This document shows positions 9,493-16,787 of a stretch of 64,000 bases of DNA, one piece after another. A program made the translations under genes and the position numbers. Numbering within the stretch: the stretch's first letter is position 1; each line of letters starts with the position of its first letter. A model generated the notes under the pieces. It searched no databases. It was not told where the DNA came from and saw nothing but the letters and a program-made list of their open reading frames with translations. The DNA is taken from assembly GCF_008312935.1 (NCBI RefSeq), contig NZ_VSZO01000053.1, positions 124,001-188,000 of the forward strand. Direction: 5' to 3'. This stretch comes from Roseiconus lacunae. Its GTDB lineage: Bacteria > Planctomycetota > Planctomycetia > Pirellulales > Pirellulaceae.

Positions 9493-10125
9493 ATGAGTAA
9501 GAATCTATTAGTGGTGGACGATCACTTGGTGATCCGTATGGGCCTTAAAGCGATGCTTGAAGGCACCGATTTGGTTGTCGCGGCAGAAGCTTGCAATGCA
9601 GCCGAAGCAATCGCCGAAGTCGAGAAGTCGACTCCCGATTGCGTCCTGATGGACATTCGGATGGAAGGCGGCGATGGCTTGAATACGCTTGGTCGCTTGA
9701 AGCTGGATTACCCCGATCTGCCGATCGTTCTCTACTCGGCTTACGACAATCCCACCTACATCGCTCGCGCGGTTGCCCTGGGCGCGGCGGGCTATGTTCT
9801 CAAGTCGGCTCCGAAAGAGCGATTGATCGACGCATTGAACACCGCCGCGAGCGGCGAATCGGCTTGGACCCGCGAAGAACTCCGCCGCGTTACCGGTGCA
9901 TTGGCAACGCCGCGATTGAGCCAAGACCTGGACGTTCCGTTGACGCATCGCGAAAGCGAAGTCCTGCGTCAAATGGCTCAGGGTTTGACCAATAAAGAGA
10001 TCGCAAAGATGCTCGGCATCAGCTACGAGACGGTGAAGGAACACGTCCAGCACATCTTGCGAAAGATCGGCGTGACCGATCGAACGCAAGCCGCCGTGTG
10101 GGCCGTCCGCCGAAACCTCGTCTGA
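9493..10125 (+). CDS. NarL/FixJ-family response regulator (REC + LuxR-type HTH)
   Basis: A 210-residue two-domain regulator from ATG 9493; an open extension of 49 codons upstream has no domain content and is rejected. The receiver domain (about 3-120) has the acidic pair D9/D10, phosphoacceptor D54 (VLMDIRM), S82 and K104 (YVLKSA). The DNA-binding domain (about 148-208) has the LuxR/GerE signature LTHRESEVLRQMAQGLTNKEIA and ETVKEHVQHILRKIGV. By family it is phosphorylated by a histidine kinase and then binds promoter DNA as a dimer. No kinase gene is adjacent, so it is an orphan here. A strong terminator follows at 10153-10188. A weak AGGAAA ribosome site precedes the start. Confidence 0.93.
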   Translation: MSKNLLVVDDHLVIRMGLKAMLEGTDLVVAAEACNAAEAIAEVEKSTPDCVLMDIRMEGGDGLNTLGRLKLDYPDLPIVLYSAYDNPTYIARAVALGAAGYVLKSAPKERLIDALNTAASGESAWTREELRRVTGALATPRLSQDLDVPLTHRESEVLRQMAQGLTNKEIAKMLGISYETVKEHVQHILRKIGVTDRTQAAVWAVRRNLV

Positions 10126-10152
10126 TTCGACGCGACGTCACGATTGAAATTC

Positions 10153-10188
10153 AAACGGTTGTCCTGGAGTCCCGGGCAACCGTTTTTT
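10153..10188 (+). terminator. Rho-independent terminator after the response regulator
   Basis: AAACGGTTG pairs with CAACCGTTT around a 15-base loop, followed by a run of T ending at 10188. It lies 27 bases after the response regulator stop and separates that gene from the alpha-CTD gene. Confidence 0.85.
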
Positions 10189-10395
10189 GTTGCGCCCCCC
10201 GCGGCGGCGGCGTTCGGACTTACGCAATCACGAGGAACGTCAAGCGAGCCCTGGCCGACCAGACAGCGAGTTGGGAAATGAAAGCAAATTGAAGATCTGC
10301 AAAACCACAGAAATTCGGTCGCGGATGGTTGCAGCATTAGGGCGCAGCGTTACCTTTGGTCCCATCTCGCAACTCACCACCAAAAGGAGTTTGGA

Positions 10396-10671
10396 ATGGG
10401 CACTCGAATTCCGCTGAGCCGTGTTGAAGAAGAAGCTCGGCTGCGTCAGGAACGTTTGGAATTGAGCATCGCTGAAATGGGGTTGTCGGTCCGGACGACA
10501 AACTGTCTGGAAGAAACCGGCATCTTCACGGTACGCGATCTTCTTCAAGCAACTCCGAAGCGACTGCTTTCGATCAGCAATTTTGGTGAAAAGACACTGG
10601 GGGAAGTTTACTCGGCGCTCGAAGAGCTGGGCTTTTATCGCCCGGGTCATCGACCGGAACAGCCGCGTTAA
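10396..10671 (+). CDS. Stand-alone RNA polymerase alpha C-terminal-domain protein
   Basis: A 91-residue protein that is essentially one alpha-CTD. Against the E. coli alpha-CTD pattern (LTVRSANCL, NLGKKSL) it has LSVRTTNCLEE and NFGEKTLGEVYSALEELGF. Thus R33, N36, G64 and K66 match the DNA-contact residues R265, N268, G296 and K298. The first 25 residues are charged and helical, and the alpha N-terminal assembly domain is absent. An AAAAGGAG ribosome site sits just before ATG 10396. It has its own terminator. It could bind A/T-rich upstream DNA and modulate transcription, or act as a helix-hairpin-helix DNA-binding protein; the role is inferred only from the fold. Confidence 0.85.
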   Translation: MGTRIPLSRVEEEARLRQERLELSIAEMGLSVRTTNCLEETGIFTVRDLLQATPKRLLSISNFGEKTLGEVYSALEELGFYRPGHRPEQPR

Positions 10672-10726
10672 CTTTGCCTTGCCGTCGCTGGCCCCGCGAC
10701 CACGATTTCACAACGAATCCAATTTG

Positions 10727-10755
10727 ACTCCGCATGCTTTGGCTGCGGAGTTTTT
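10727..10755 (+). terminator. Rho-independent terminator after the alpha-CTD gene
   Basis: ACTCCGCA (10727-10734) pairs with TGCGGAGT (10744-10751) around a 9-base loop, followed by TTTT. It lies 56 bases after the stop. Confidence 0.8.
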
Positions 10756-10951
10756 CATTTTCCGTGCGACGCGTAAGGTGATTGGATTGGCTGCACAGTC
10801 AACGCGGCAGGGGACAATGCGGATTCGGCTAGTGCGTTGCCAGGGGAGTTGTCCCAGAGTGGGCCTGTCAACAAGCCGCAGGTGTGCCGCTAGAATGTTG
10901 GCGGCGCCCCCATTCATTTGATTTCTTGATTCTTTCTGGCTCACGACACCT

Positions 10952-12046
10952 ATGCGTTTTCCTCGTCCTTGGAGCAAGAAACGGGGGAAGCGTTTCGTCG
11001 GAACAGAATTGCGAAGCCTGCTTTGGGAAACCGCTTTTTTTAGCGGCGTGTTCCTCGTTGGGGTTTTCGTCCTATCGCTGGTTCTGATTGACCAGATGGC
11101 GACTTGGGATTCGCTCAAGCCACTGCAGGACCTCGCGGCTTTTGAACCGACGGATGAAGAACCGGATTTGGGCGGTGGATCTCTTTCGAGTTGGATTTTT
11201 GGAATTGTCGGTGTCGCGGCGATTTTGAGTGGTGGTGCCGGTTTTGCGTATCGATTGTTTCGTGTCGGCGCGAGCCACGAGCGTCGCTCGGCGATGGCCA
11301 AGAAGGCCCAGGCGATCGAGATCATTGTTCCGGGGACCGAAGGGATCGAACGGATGCCGTCAGTTCCGCGAGGAGACTTTCTAACCGACAGTCCAGGCGA
11401 GCGTCTGACTTATCGGATGGCCGCCGAACACTCCGGTGGGTCTGACCTTGTCGGCCCTGCGCTGCTCGCATTGCTCTGGAACACTGTTTGGTTTGTGTTG
11501 CTTGCCGTGGTCGTATTGGGGTTTTGGCACGGTCAACCGCGATACATCCTGACGGGCTTGCTGATCCCGTTTGCGGGGATTGGGTATTGGTCGTTCCGCT
11601 ACTTTTTGGTTCAGTTGCGGAAGCTAGTCGGTGTTGGGGCGACCATCGTCGAAATTAGTGATCATCCGCTCTATCCAGGGAGCAGATACCGACTTTTTGT
11701 CTCGCAGTCGGGAAAACTTCGTCTCCGAAGACTAAGAATTCGCGTCGCGTGCGAAGAAGAGACGGTTTATCGGCAGGGAACGGACGTTCGTGTCGAGAAA
11801 TATGAAGTATTCACTCAGGAATTGTGTCATGAACGCGATGTTCGAGTTGACCCACAGCGTCCTTGGGAACAACAATTCACACTTGACCTACCTGCCAATG
11901 TGATGCATTCCTTTGTTGGATCGCACAACGCCATCCGTTGGAAAGTCATTGTTACTGGAGAAGCTCGCCCGTGGCGATCGTTCTGCCGAAGTTATCCCGT
12001 CGTCGTCCATCCACCAGGTTTGCCGCCGAAACGCAGCCCGCGGTGA
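10952..12046 (+). CDS. Multi-pass membrane protein with C-terminal beta-rich domain, unknown function
   Basis: A 364-residue protein that I do not recognise. It has a basic N-terminus (MRFPRPWSKKRGKR) and four hydrophobic segments: about 29-48, 75-97, a long one near 167-190, and 200-214. The last 140 residues are predicted beta-rich (YRLFVSQSGKLRLRRLRI, WEQQFTLDLPAN, NAIRWKVIVTGEARPW), reminiscent of an arrestin-like or immunoglobulin-type sandwich. That resemblance is by eye. The stop codon overlaps the GTG start of the next gene (GTGA), so both are translated as a pair. Expected location is the membrane with the sandwich in the cytoplasm or periplasm, topology unknown. Confidence 0.75.
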   Translation: MRFPRPWSKKRGKRFVGTELRSLLWETAFFSGVFLVGVFVLSLVLIDQMATWDSLKPLQDLAAFEPTDEEPDLGGGSLSSWIFGIVGVAAILSGGAGFAYRLFRVGASHERRSAMAKKAQAIEIIVPGTEGIERMPSVPRGDFLTDSPGERLTYRMAAEHSGGSDLVGPALLALLWNTVWFVLLAVVVLGFWHGQPRYILTGLLIPFAGIGYWSFRYFLVQLRKLVGVGATIVEISDHPLYPGSRYRLFVSQSGKLRLRRLRIRVACEEETVYRQGTDVRVEKYEVFTQELCHERDVRVDPQRPWEQQFTLDLPANVMHSFVGSHNAIRWKVIVTGEARPWRSFCRSYPVVVHPPGLPPKRSPR

Positions 12047-12453
12047 GCATCGAGCTCTGCCGTGAGGACGGTGTTTATGAAGGCGGTTGTGAGCTGACAG
12101 CCAACTGGCGGATCTCTCGCGTGACACTTGATTGCCTTTCGGCGATTGAGGTGTCCGTCCTTTGGTTTACCGAAGGCAAGGGGGATACGGACCTAAATGT
12201 CCACTACTTCGAGCGGCTCGAAAAAGAACAAATCCACCGTCATGGTCTGGCCGACCAGCAATCGCTTTCCTGCGTGCTTCCGGCGACCCCGCTCAGTTAT
12301 CACGGTCGGTTAATTCGCCTGCGTTGGAGCGTCCGTCTGCGTCTGTTCATGACCAACGGACGCGAAATCGTAACGAACCAGCCATTCTACCTCGTGGCGG
12401 TCAACTCCAGCCAAAACGGCCTGACCGCGATCCGATCGAGTGATTGCCCATAG
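12043..12453 (+). CDS. Small beta-rich protein coupled to the upstream membrane protein
   Basis: A 136-residue protein started at GTG 12043, which overlaps the upstream stop by 4 bases; the frame is open upstream but inside the previous gene. It has no membrane segment. Its pattern (GVYEGGCELTANWRI, AIEVSVLWFTEGKGDTDLNV, RLIRLRWSVRLRLFMTNGR) resembles the C-terminal sandwich of its partner: alternating strands and a long charged strand. It may be a diverged second copy of the same sandwich, or the two may bind each other. No function can be assigned. It converges on the RNase HII-like gene 140 bases downstream. Confidence 0.65.
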   Translation: MSIELCREDGVYEGGCELTANWRISRVTLDCLSAIEVSVLWFTEGKGDTDLNVHYFERLEKEQIHRHGLADQQSLSCVLPATPLSYHGRLIRLRWSVRLRLFMTNGREIVTNQPFYLVAVNSSQNGLTAIRSSDCP

Positions 12454-12592
12454 ACTGTAAGGCGGCAATCGCTGAATCGACAAGTCAGCCGCAACTTCCG
12501 CCCCTGCCCGAATCCGGGGGAAAGGTGATGCCGTACCGACACCCCCCGTTTTCGATCACGTTGATTGCTTCGGATGTATTCGCGCGAGCCAA

Positions 12593-13579
12593 CTAACGAC
12601 AGCGAATCAGCTCGTGAGGAATGATCCCGAGTCGTCGAACGGTCTCATCGATGTCGTCGAGAAACCGATCGGCATCGACCGGGTATCCGGCGGTTGGTCG
12701 CAAACTTTCCAGTCCGACGTGCTGTTCCCGAAAGTATCGATTGAACGATTCCATCGATTTCTCACGTAGAAATTTGGCCACCATCGACGAGAACGCGACC
12801 GGTGTGAAGGAATCACCCTTTACGGTGAATCGAATTCCAAACTCTCGGTCAGCGAAGGGGACCCGGTAATGGCTCTCGCGTTTGGATTCCTCGACGACTT
12901 GTACCAACGTTCCATCGAAGGCGGCTTGAAGCGGGCCGGCATAATATCGGCGACCACCGTGCCGATCGCAAAACACTTCCACCGGCTCATCGTCGGTACA
13001 AAGGTCCGATTCGAGGAAATCTCGTGTCAGGCGAAGCGTGAGGTCACCGAGGATATCTGATTTGTTCAACCCTGCATCACACAACGCATTAAAACGCCCG
13101 GCGTCAATCACACGTGTCCTGATCCCGATCAGCTGAGCACCGGCGTGCCGCCAATGCCGAACAATCGTATCGCTATCTTCGATCTCCAGCGTCTGGTCCG
13201 TCAACGTTTGCAACCAAGGTCGACACGATAACGATTGATGGTCAAGGGACGCTAATTCTTTGGTCAGATCCAGAAAGCTTCGCTCCGGATGAACACACCG
13301 CCAACCGGCCGACGTGACCCACTGCAACACATGGTAAGGTGGCCGTCTGTGATCAGCCTGCAGCAAATTCGATGATGTGCGGCTGGCGGGCTGGAATACG
13401 GCTTTAGAATCGTCGATGAGGACACGTGAAGAGTCGATCTGGATTGGCTCTCGATACGGACCAAAGGCGTCCTGGGCGGCTTTCCATGCATGGTCATCCA
13501 GGCGCCACGCCGTAGCGGCAACGACAAACGGGCCCAGTTTGGGCCCGTATCCGGCCTCGTCCGTTGCGATCAGTAACAT
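12593..13579 (-). CDS. RNase HII-like protein (diverged)
   Basis: A 328-residue protein with the RNase H fold of the HII/HIII type. It opens with MLLIATDEAGYGPKLGPFVV, giving the catalytic Asp7-Glu8 pair of the DEAG motif. DDSKAV (56-61) matches the DSK motif, VFCDRHGG holds a third acidic residue (D205), and KGDSFTPVAFSSMVAKFLREKSM corresponds to the family's D...AASIIAK segment. PTAGYPVDADRF matches the GY...H region. Standard RNase HII is about 200-220 residues; this one carries about 100 extra residues between the DSK motif and the third acidic site. It may cleave RNA of RNA-DNA hybrids, or be a planctomycete paralogue with another role. ATG 13579 gives a start immediately before the motif. 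Confidence 0.75.
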   Translation of the reverse strand: MLLIATDEAGYGPKLGPFVVAATAWRLDDHAWKAAQDAFGPYREPIQIDSSRVLIDDSKAVFQPASRTSSNLLQADHRRPPYHVLQWVTSAGWRCVHPERSFLDLTKELASLDHQSLSCRPWLQTLTDQTLEIEDSDTIVRHWRHAGAQLIGIRTRVIDAGRFNALCDAGLNKSDILGDLTLRLTRDFLESDLCTDDEPVEVFCDRHGGRRYYAGPLQAAFDGTLVQVVEESKRESHYRVPFADREFGIRFTVKGDSFTPVAFSSMVAKFLREKSMESFNRYFREQHVGLESLRPTAGYPVDADRFLDDIDETVRRLGIIPHELIRCR

Positions 13580-13966
13580 CCTGCTGTAAAGGCCTTTCGT
13601 CCAGTAGTTGCGAGTTCTGTGGGGTGATCCAATAGAGTAGTGGAAGAGATCGCATTCGCGGAGTGGACGGTGGTGGTGATTTGATTGCGATGCGGGCTGG
13701 CTCTAATTTGGCCGTAGATCTCTCGCTTCCCGCGAACGTCTTTGCTAAAAGCTAGTGCTTCGTCTAAATCAACTGTTTGGGTTCAGCTCATCGGCCGAAG
13801 GGCGTCCGCCCCGGTTACTGCACCGAAACCGCAGCTAACGCCATGCGTCTGATCGATCACAACGAAACTTTGAAGTGACAACGGAATACTCGTGTGGGCC
13901 AAGATTTGCACTTGGGCACCGCTACCAGGAATCAACAACAATCTCAACGGAAAGATCGTTCCACGC
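13580..13966. other. Intergenic region carrying a palindromic repeat
   Basis: A divergent 387-base gap. It contains the repeat unit at 13790-13853; the remainder shows no RNA motif or gene. The frame of the next gene is open back to 13892 but lacks features there. Confidence 0.5.
13790..13853 (-). repeat. Dispersed imperfect palindrome, family 1 (reverse orientation)
   Basis: Arms ATCGGCCGAAGGGCGTCCG and its partner GCTAACGCCATGCGTCTGAT flank CCCCGGTT...AAACCG. It shares the core GCGTTAGC...CGGTT (here on the minus strand) with the units at 14546, 26193, 26301 and 61681. Confidence 0.75.
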
Positions 13967-14479
13967 ATGTTGGAAGAGTACAAAGTTAGCCGAAGTAGCC
14001 GTCAGTGCTACGTTCAACAACGACCGTTGAAAGAGGGCGAGTGGTACTACTCGGTTGTCATCGCCGGTGAAAAAGGCTACCAGCGTCGCGATTACTCCGC
14101 CGACGCGTGGGAGTCGCCACCTGAGGGATCGGTTGGGTTTTGGAAGTGCCAGATGCCACTCAACGGCGAACGGAAATTAGTCCTTGCGCCGCGCGAGGTG
14201 CTGATCGACTTGTTGCGTCAGATGGAGTCGGAACCGGAGCGCGTGAAGCTGCGGTTTCTCTTGGCGTTGACGTTGCTGCGACGCCGAGTGCTTCGGATGC
14301 TGGACTCGGCCCCCGGTGACCATGATGCGGAAGGGGTCAAGTTTTTGCAGTTTGAGGTCATCGATGATGGCACGACATTGGACATCATGGAGTGCAAGAT
14401 CAGCAAACAAGAATCCGAATCGCTTAGCGAAGCCCTCGTCGACCTGCTGTACTGTGAAGCAAGCGAAGACGATCAGTGA
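13967..14479 (+). CDS. Conserved-looking protein of unknown function
   Basis: A 170-residue cytoplasmic protein from ATG 13967 (MLEEYKVSRSSRQCYV). The open frame extends 25 codons upstream without convincing sequence. I do not recognise a family. The N-terminal half is beta-rich and aromatic (GEWYYSVVIAGEKGYQRRDY, GSVGFWKCQMPL) and the second half is helical (REVLIDLLRQMESEP, RFLLALTLLRRRVLRML) followed by a strand-rich tail (VKFLQFEVIDDGTTLDIM). There is no signal peptide or membrane segment. It may be a small planctomycete-specific protein. It is flanked by two repeat units of family 1 and stands alone. Confidence 0.7.
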   Translation: MLEEYKVSRSSRQCYVQQRPLKEGEWYYSVVIAGEKGYQRRDYSADAWESPPEGSVGFWKCQMPLNGERKLVLAPREVLIDLLRQMESEPERVKLRFLLALTLLRRRVLRMLDSAPGDHDAEGVKFLQFEVIDDGTTLDIMECKISKQESESLSEALVDLLYCEASEDDQ

Positions 14480-14848
14480 AGGACGATCAGTGAAGGCACC
14501 GGAGATTTAGTGTCTTGTTCCAATTCAGGATTCGGGTGCGAGTCTTTAGTCGACGGGCGTCCGCCCCGGTTGCTGCACCAAGACCGTGGCTAACGCCATG
14601 CGGCTAATCCTAAAATCAAAGGCGGACAAAGCACTCAAGCAACGCATGCGACGCAAATCAAACGGCTGAATCTTTGCTTTCGAAGCCGGATTGATCTCGC
14701 ATCAGGCGTGTGGGACTTGCTATTTGCGTTCACAGAGGCTCGAAGCGGCCCGGCGTGGAGAATGATCACCTATCGATTTTCGGTCGCCCCCCAATAACCA
14801 AAGCTGACGTTACACCAGGAAACCGCGATGCTCCACCAGAACGCAAGG
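14480..14848. other. Intergenic region carrying a palindromic repeat
   Basis: A 369-base gap with the family 1 unit at 14546-14607 and a short direct duplication GACGATCAGTGAAG at 14469-14496, next to the preceding stop. Nothing else is seen. Confidence 0.5.
14546..14607 (-). repeat. Dispersed imperfect palindrome, family 1 (reverse orientation)
   Basis: TTAGTCGACGGGCGTCCG at the left pairs imperfectly with GCTAACGCCATGCGGCTAA at the right; the middle reads CCCCGGTTGCTGCACCAAGACCG. It is close in sequence to the unit at 13790 (the same GGGCGTCCGCCCCGGTT run), 690 bases away, on the other side of the intervening gene. Confidence 0.8.
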
Positions 14849-15871
14849 ATGCGTTTTCTCCTGCTATTGATGTGGATCTCGGTAGGTTTTGTTTCCGGCG
14901 GTGCAAGTTGTTCACAGCACAATCGTGTTCTTACGCTTCCTCCGCCGCCTACGGTCTTGTCGTCGGCGCCAACGGTCGAAGCCGTCATCGCGGCGGTCAA
15001 CAGGACCGGGGCTGTCCGAGAACTCTCGACCAACACGGCGAGCGTCGACGTGATCTCGATGCCGGCACTTCCCCAGCTTTCGGCAACTGTTAGCCTACGT
15101 CGTGACCGTGACTTCCGGCTTCGCGCCCGACTACCCTTCGTGATGGGGTCCGATCTCGATATCGGGAGCAACAACGATTTGTTTTGGTTTGAAGTCCCCG
15201 AAGACTTCAGCCGCACGCTCTACTACGCTCGGCACGATCAATTCCAAGCCCAACTCAACCGCGCCGTCCTTCCGGTCGATCCCACCTGGCTCATGGATTC
15301 TTTGGGGCTAGCGCAAATCGACCGGGCTCAGATCGATCAGCCGATTCAAATGAGTGGTGACGGAAAGCTCGTATTGCAAGCCGCCGTTGCGATGCCGGCG
15401 GGCGTTTTTCGGCGTTTCTACACCATTGATCCGGAGCGCGGACATGTCATCGACCAGTACGTGTACTCGCCGACGGGACAGTTGATTGCCGAAAGCCATG
15501 CGTCCAACCATCAGTTCTATGCCGATCAAGGATGTTCGTTGCCCCACACGGTGCGATTTCGCTTAATCCCGGCTGCGGGTGATCCCTTGGAAATGCAAAT
15601 CGAAGTCGGAACCTACGTGGTGAATCAAATCTTGAGTGGTGATCCAAATCTTTTTGTCATCCCGCAGGGAGCCGGTAAAGTCGTGGACTTGACCACGATC
15701 AGTCCGCTCGCGGTTTCCCCGTCGTTGCCAACGACAACACTACCGCCGATGACGAACGTGGTGCCGCCACCAATGCCTTCGGCGTCTCCATCGATCAGTC
15801 CCGTAGGTTTTAAGCGAGAAGGCTACCAGGATGACGTCACAACTCCGCTGCAGTTCCGTGGGTTTGAGTAG
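14849..15871 (+). CDS. Probable lipoprotein with LolA/LolB-like features
   Basis: A 340-residue secreted protein from ATG 14849; a further ATG lies seven codons upstream. The signal peptide (MRFLLLLMWISVGFVSGG) is followed by GASC, so Cys21 is a probable lipidation site, although the lipobox lacks the usual Leu. The body (PQLSATVSLRRDRDFRLRAR, GSNNDLFWFEVPED, WLMDSLGL) resembles the half-barrel of LolA/LolB-type lipoprotein carriers or DUF4292 proteins: a strand asking how much a lipoprotein is altered, then the WLMD helix. The C-terminus is a Pro/Thr-rich linker (TTLPPMTNVVPPPMPSASPS). Likely located in the periplasm or on the outer membrane. The family assignment is by eye. Confidence 0.7.
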   Translation: MRFLLLLMWISVGFVSGGASCSQHNRVLTLPPPPTVLSSAPTVEAVIAAVNRTGAVRELSTNTASVDVISMPALPQLSATVSLRRDRDFRLRARLPFVMGSDLDIGSNNDLFWFEVPEDFSRTLYYARHDQFQAQLNRAVLPVDPTWLMDSLGLAQIDRAQIDQPIQMSGDGKLVLQAAVAMPAGVFRRFYTIDPERGHVIDQYVYSPTGQLIAESHASNHQFYADQGCSLPHTVRFRLIPAAGDPLEMQIEVGTYVVNQILSGDPNLFVIPQGAGKVVDLTTISPLAVSPSLPTTTLPPMTNVVPPPMPSASPSISPVGFKREGYQDDVTTPLQFRGFE

Positions 15872-16210
15872 TGAGCAACCGCTGATTCGAAGCTCTCACT
15901 ATTCCACATCCCTATTCGCGAGGTGTGCCGATTGGCGTTAGCCACGGTTACCGCGGAATAGGTTTGCCATCAGCCGGATGGCCTTCATCGATTCATAAAA
16001 AAACACCGCGTCAGTCCAAGATCGGAACGGGAATTGCGAATATCCGAATCAAGAGACTACGAAGTGCCAGTTTTGTTTTTCGGATCGATTCGTGGCGTCA
16101 GCTACAACGCTGTTGGAGCCTTGTAAGTGCCCGTCCGCTGACCACGGGAATCAGAGTGGCCAATAGTTTCGCCTTCGTGAACGTCGTTTCGCTACGCAGT
16201 ATTGGTCTCC
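15872..16210. other. Intergenic region with a partial family 1 arm
   Basis: A 339-base gap. CCGATTGGCGTTAGCCACGG at 15928-15947 is one arm of repeat family 1; its partner arm is degenerate. A separate fragment GCCCGTCCGCTGAC at 16129 resembles the other end. I see nothing else. Confidence 0.45.
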
Positions 16211-16651
16211 ATGCATACCTACACTGACGCCTATCAGCACCCAACCTCCTCGGTCGCCGTTCCCGCACCGCCGACGCACCTGACGTTGGTGGCTTACTTG
16301 TTTTGGATCCTCGGCATCTTCGGCGCTCACCGATTCTATCTGGGGCGACCGGTGACCGGGGCAATCTATTTCTTCACCGGTGGGCTATTGCTGGTCGGTT
16401 GGATCATCGACCTTTTCTTAATCCCGGCGATGACCGAAGAGTCTGACCAGCGTTACCGTCCGGGCGAGATTGATTACACGCTCGCCTGGGGATTGTTCAC
16501 CTTCCTTGGAGTGTTTGGCGTTCACCGTTTGTACATGGGGAAGATTTTTACCGGCGTTTTGTATCTGCTAACCGGCGGGTTACTGGGGGTCGGCGTAGTC
16601 TACGACCTCTTAACGCTAAACGAGCAGATTGATGAGCTAAATCGCTGGTAG
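16211..16651 (+). CDS. TM2-domain membrane protein (two TM2 repeats)
   Basis: A 146-residue protein from ATG 16211; a TTG three codons earlier is an alternative start. It carries two tandem TM2 domains. The first (about 22-70) has YLFWILGIFGAHRFYLGR and ends in GWIIDLFLIP; the second (about 95-140) has FTFLGVFGVHRLYMGKIFTG and VVYDLLTL. Each TM2 unit is two membrane helices joined by a short turn with the G-hHRFYlG motif, so four helices are expected in the inner membrane. The duplicated layout is common in environmental bacteria. The function of bacterial TM2 proteins is not established. Confidence 0.88.
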   Translation: MHTYTDAYQHPTSSVAVPAPPTHLTLVAYLFWILGIFGAHRFYLGRPVTGAIYFFTGGLLLVGWIIDLFLIPAMTEESDQRYRPGEIDYTLAWGLFTFLGVFGVHRLYMGKIFTGVLYLLTGGLLGVGVVYDLLTLNEQIDELNRW

Positions 16652-16787
16652 CGAGTAGCGGTTGTGGAAAGTCCTGGCAGGTCGCCGTGAATACGGTTAC
16701 GGTGAATACTTCTGGTCGCCCGGCGATGCCTGAGGAGAGCCGGAAGACTGACTCCGCGATGATCGCTGTCAATCTCGGATGCCGCGA

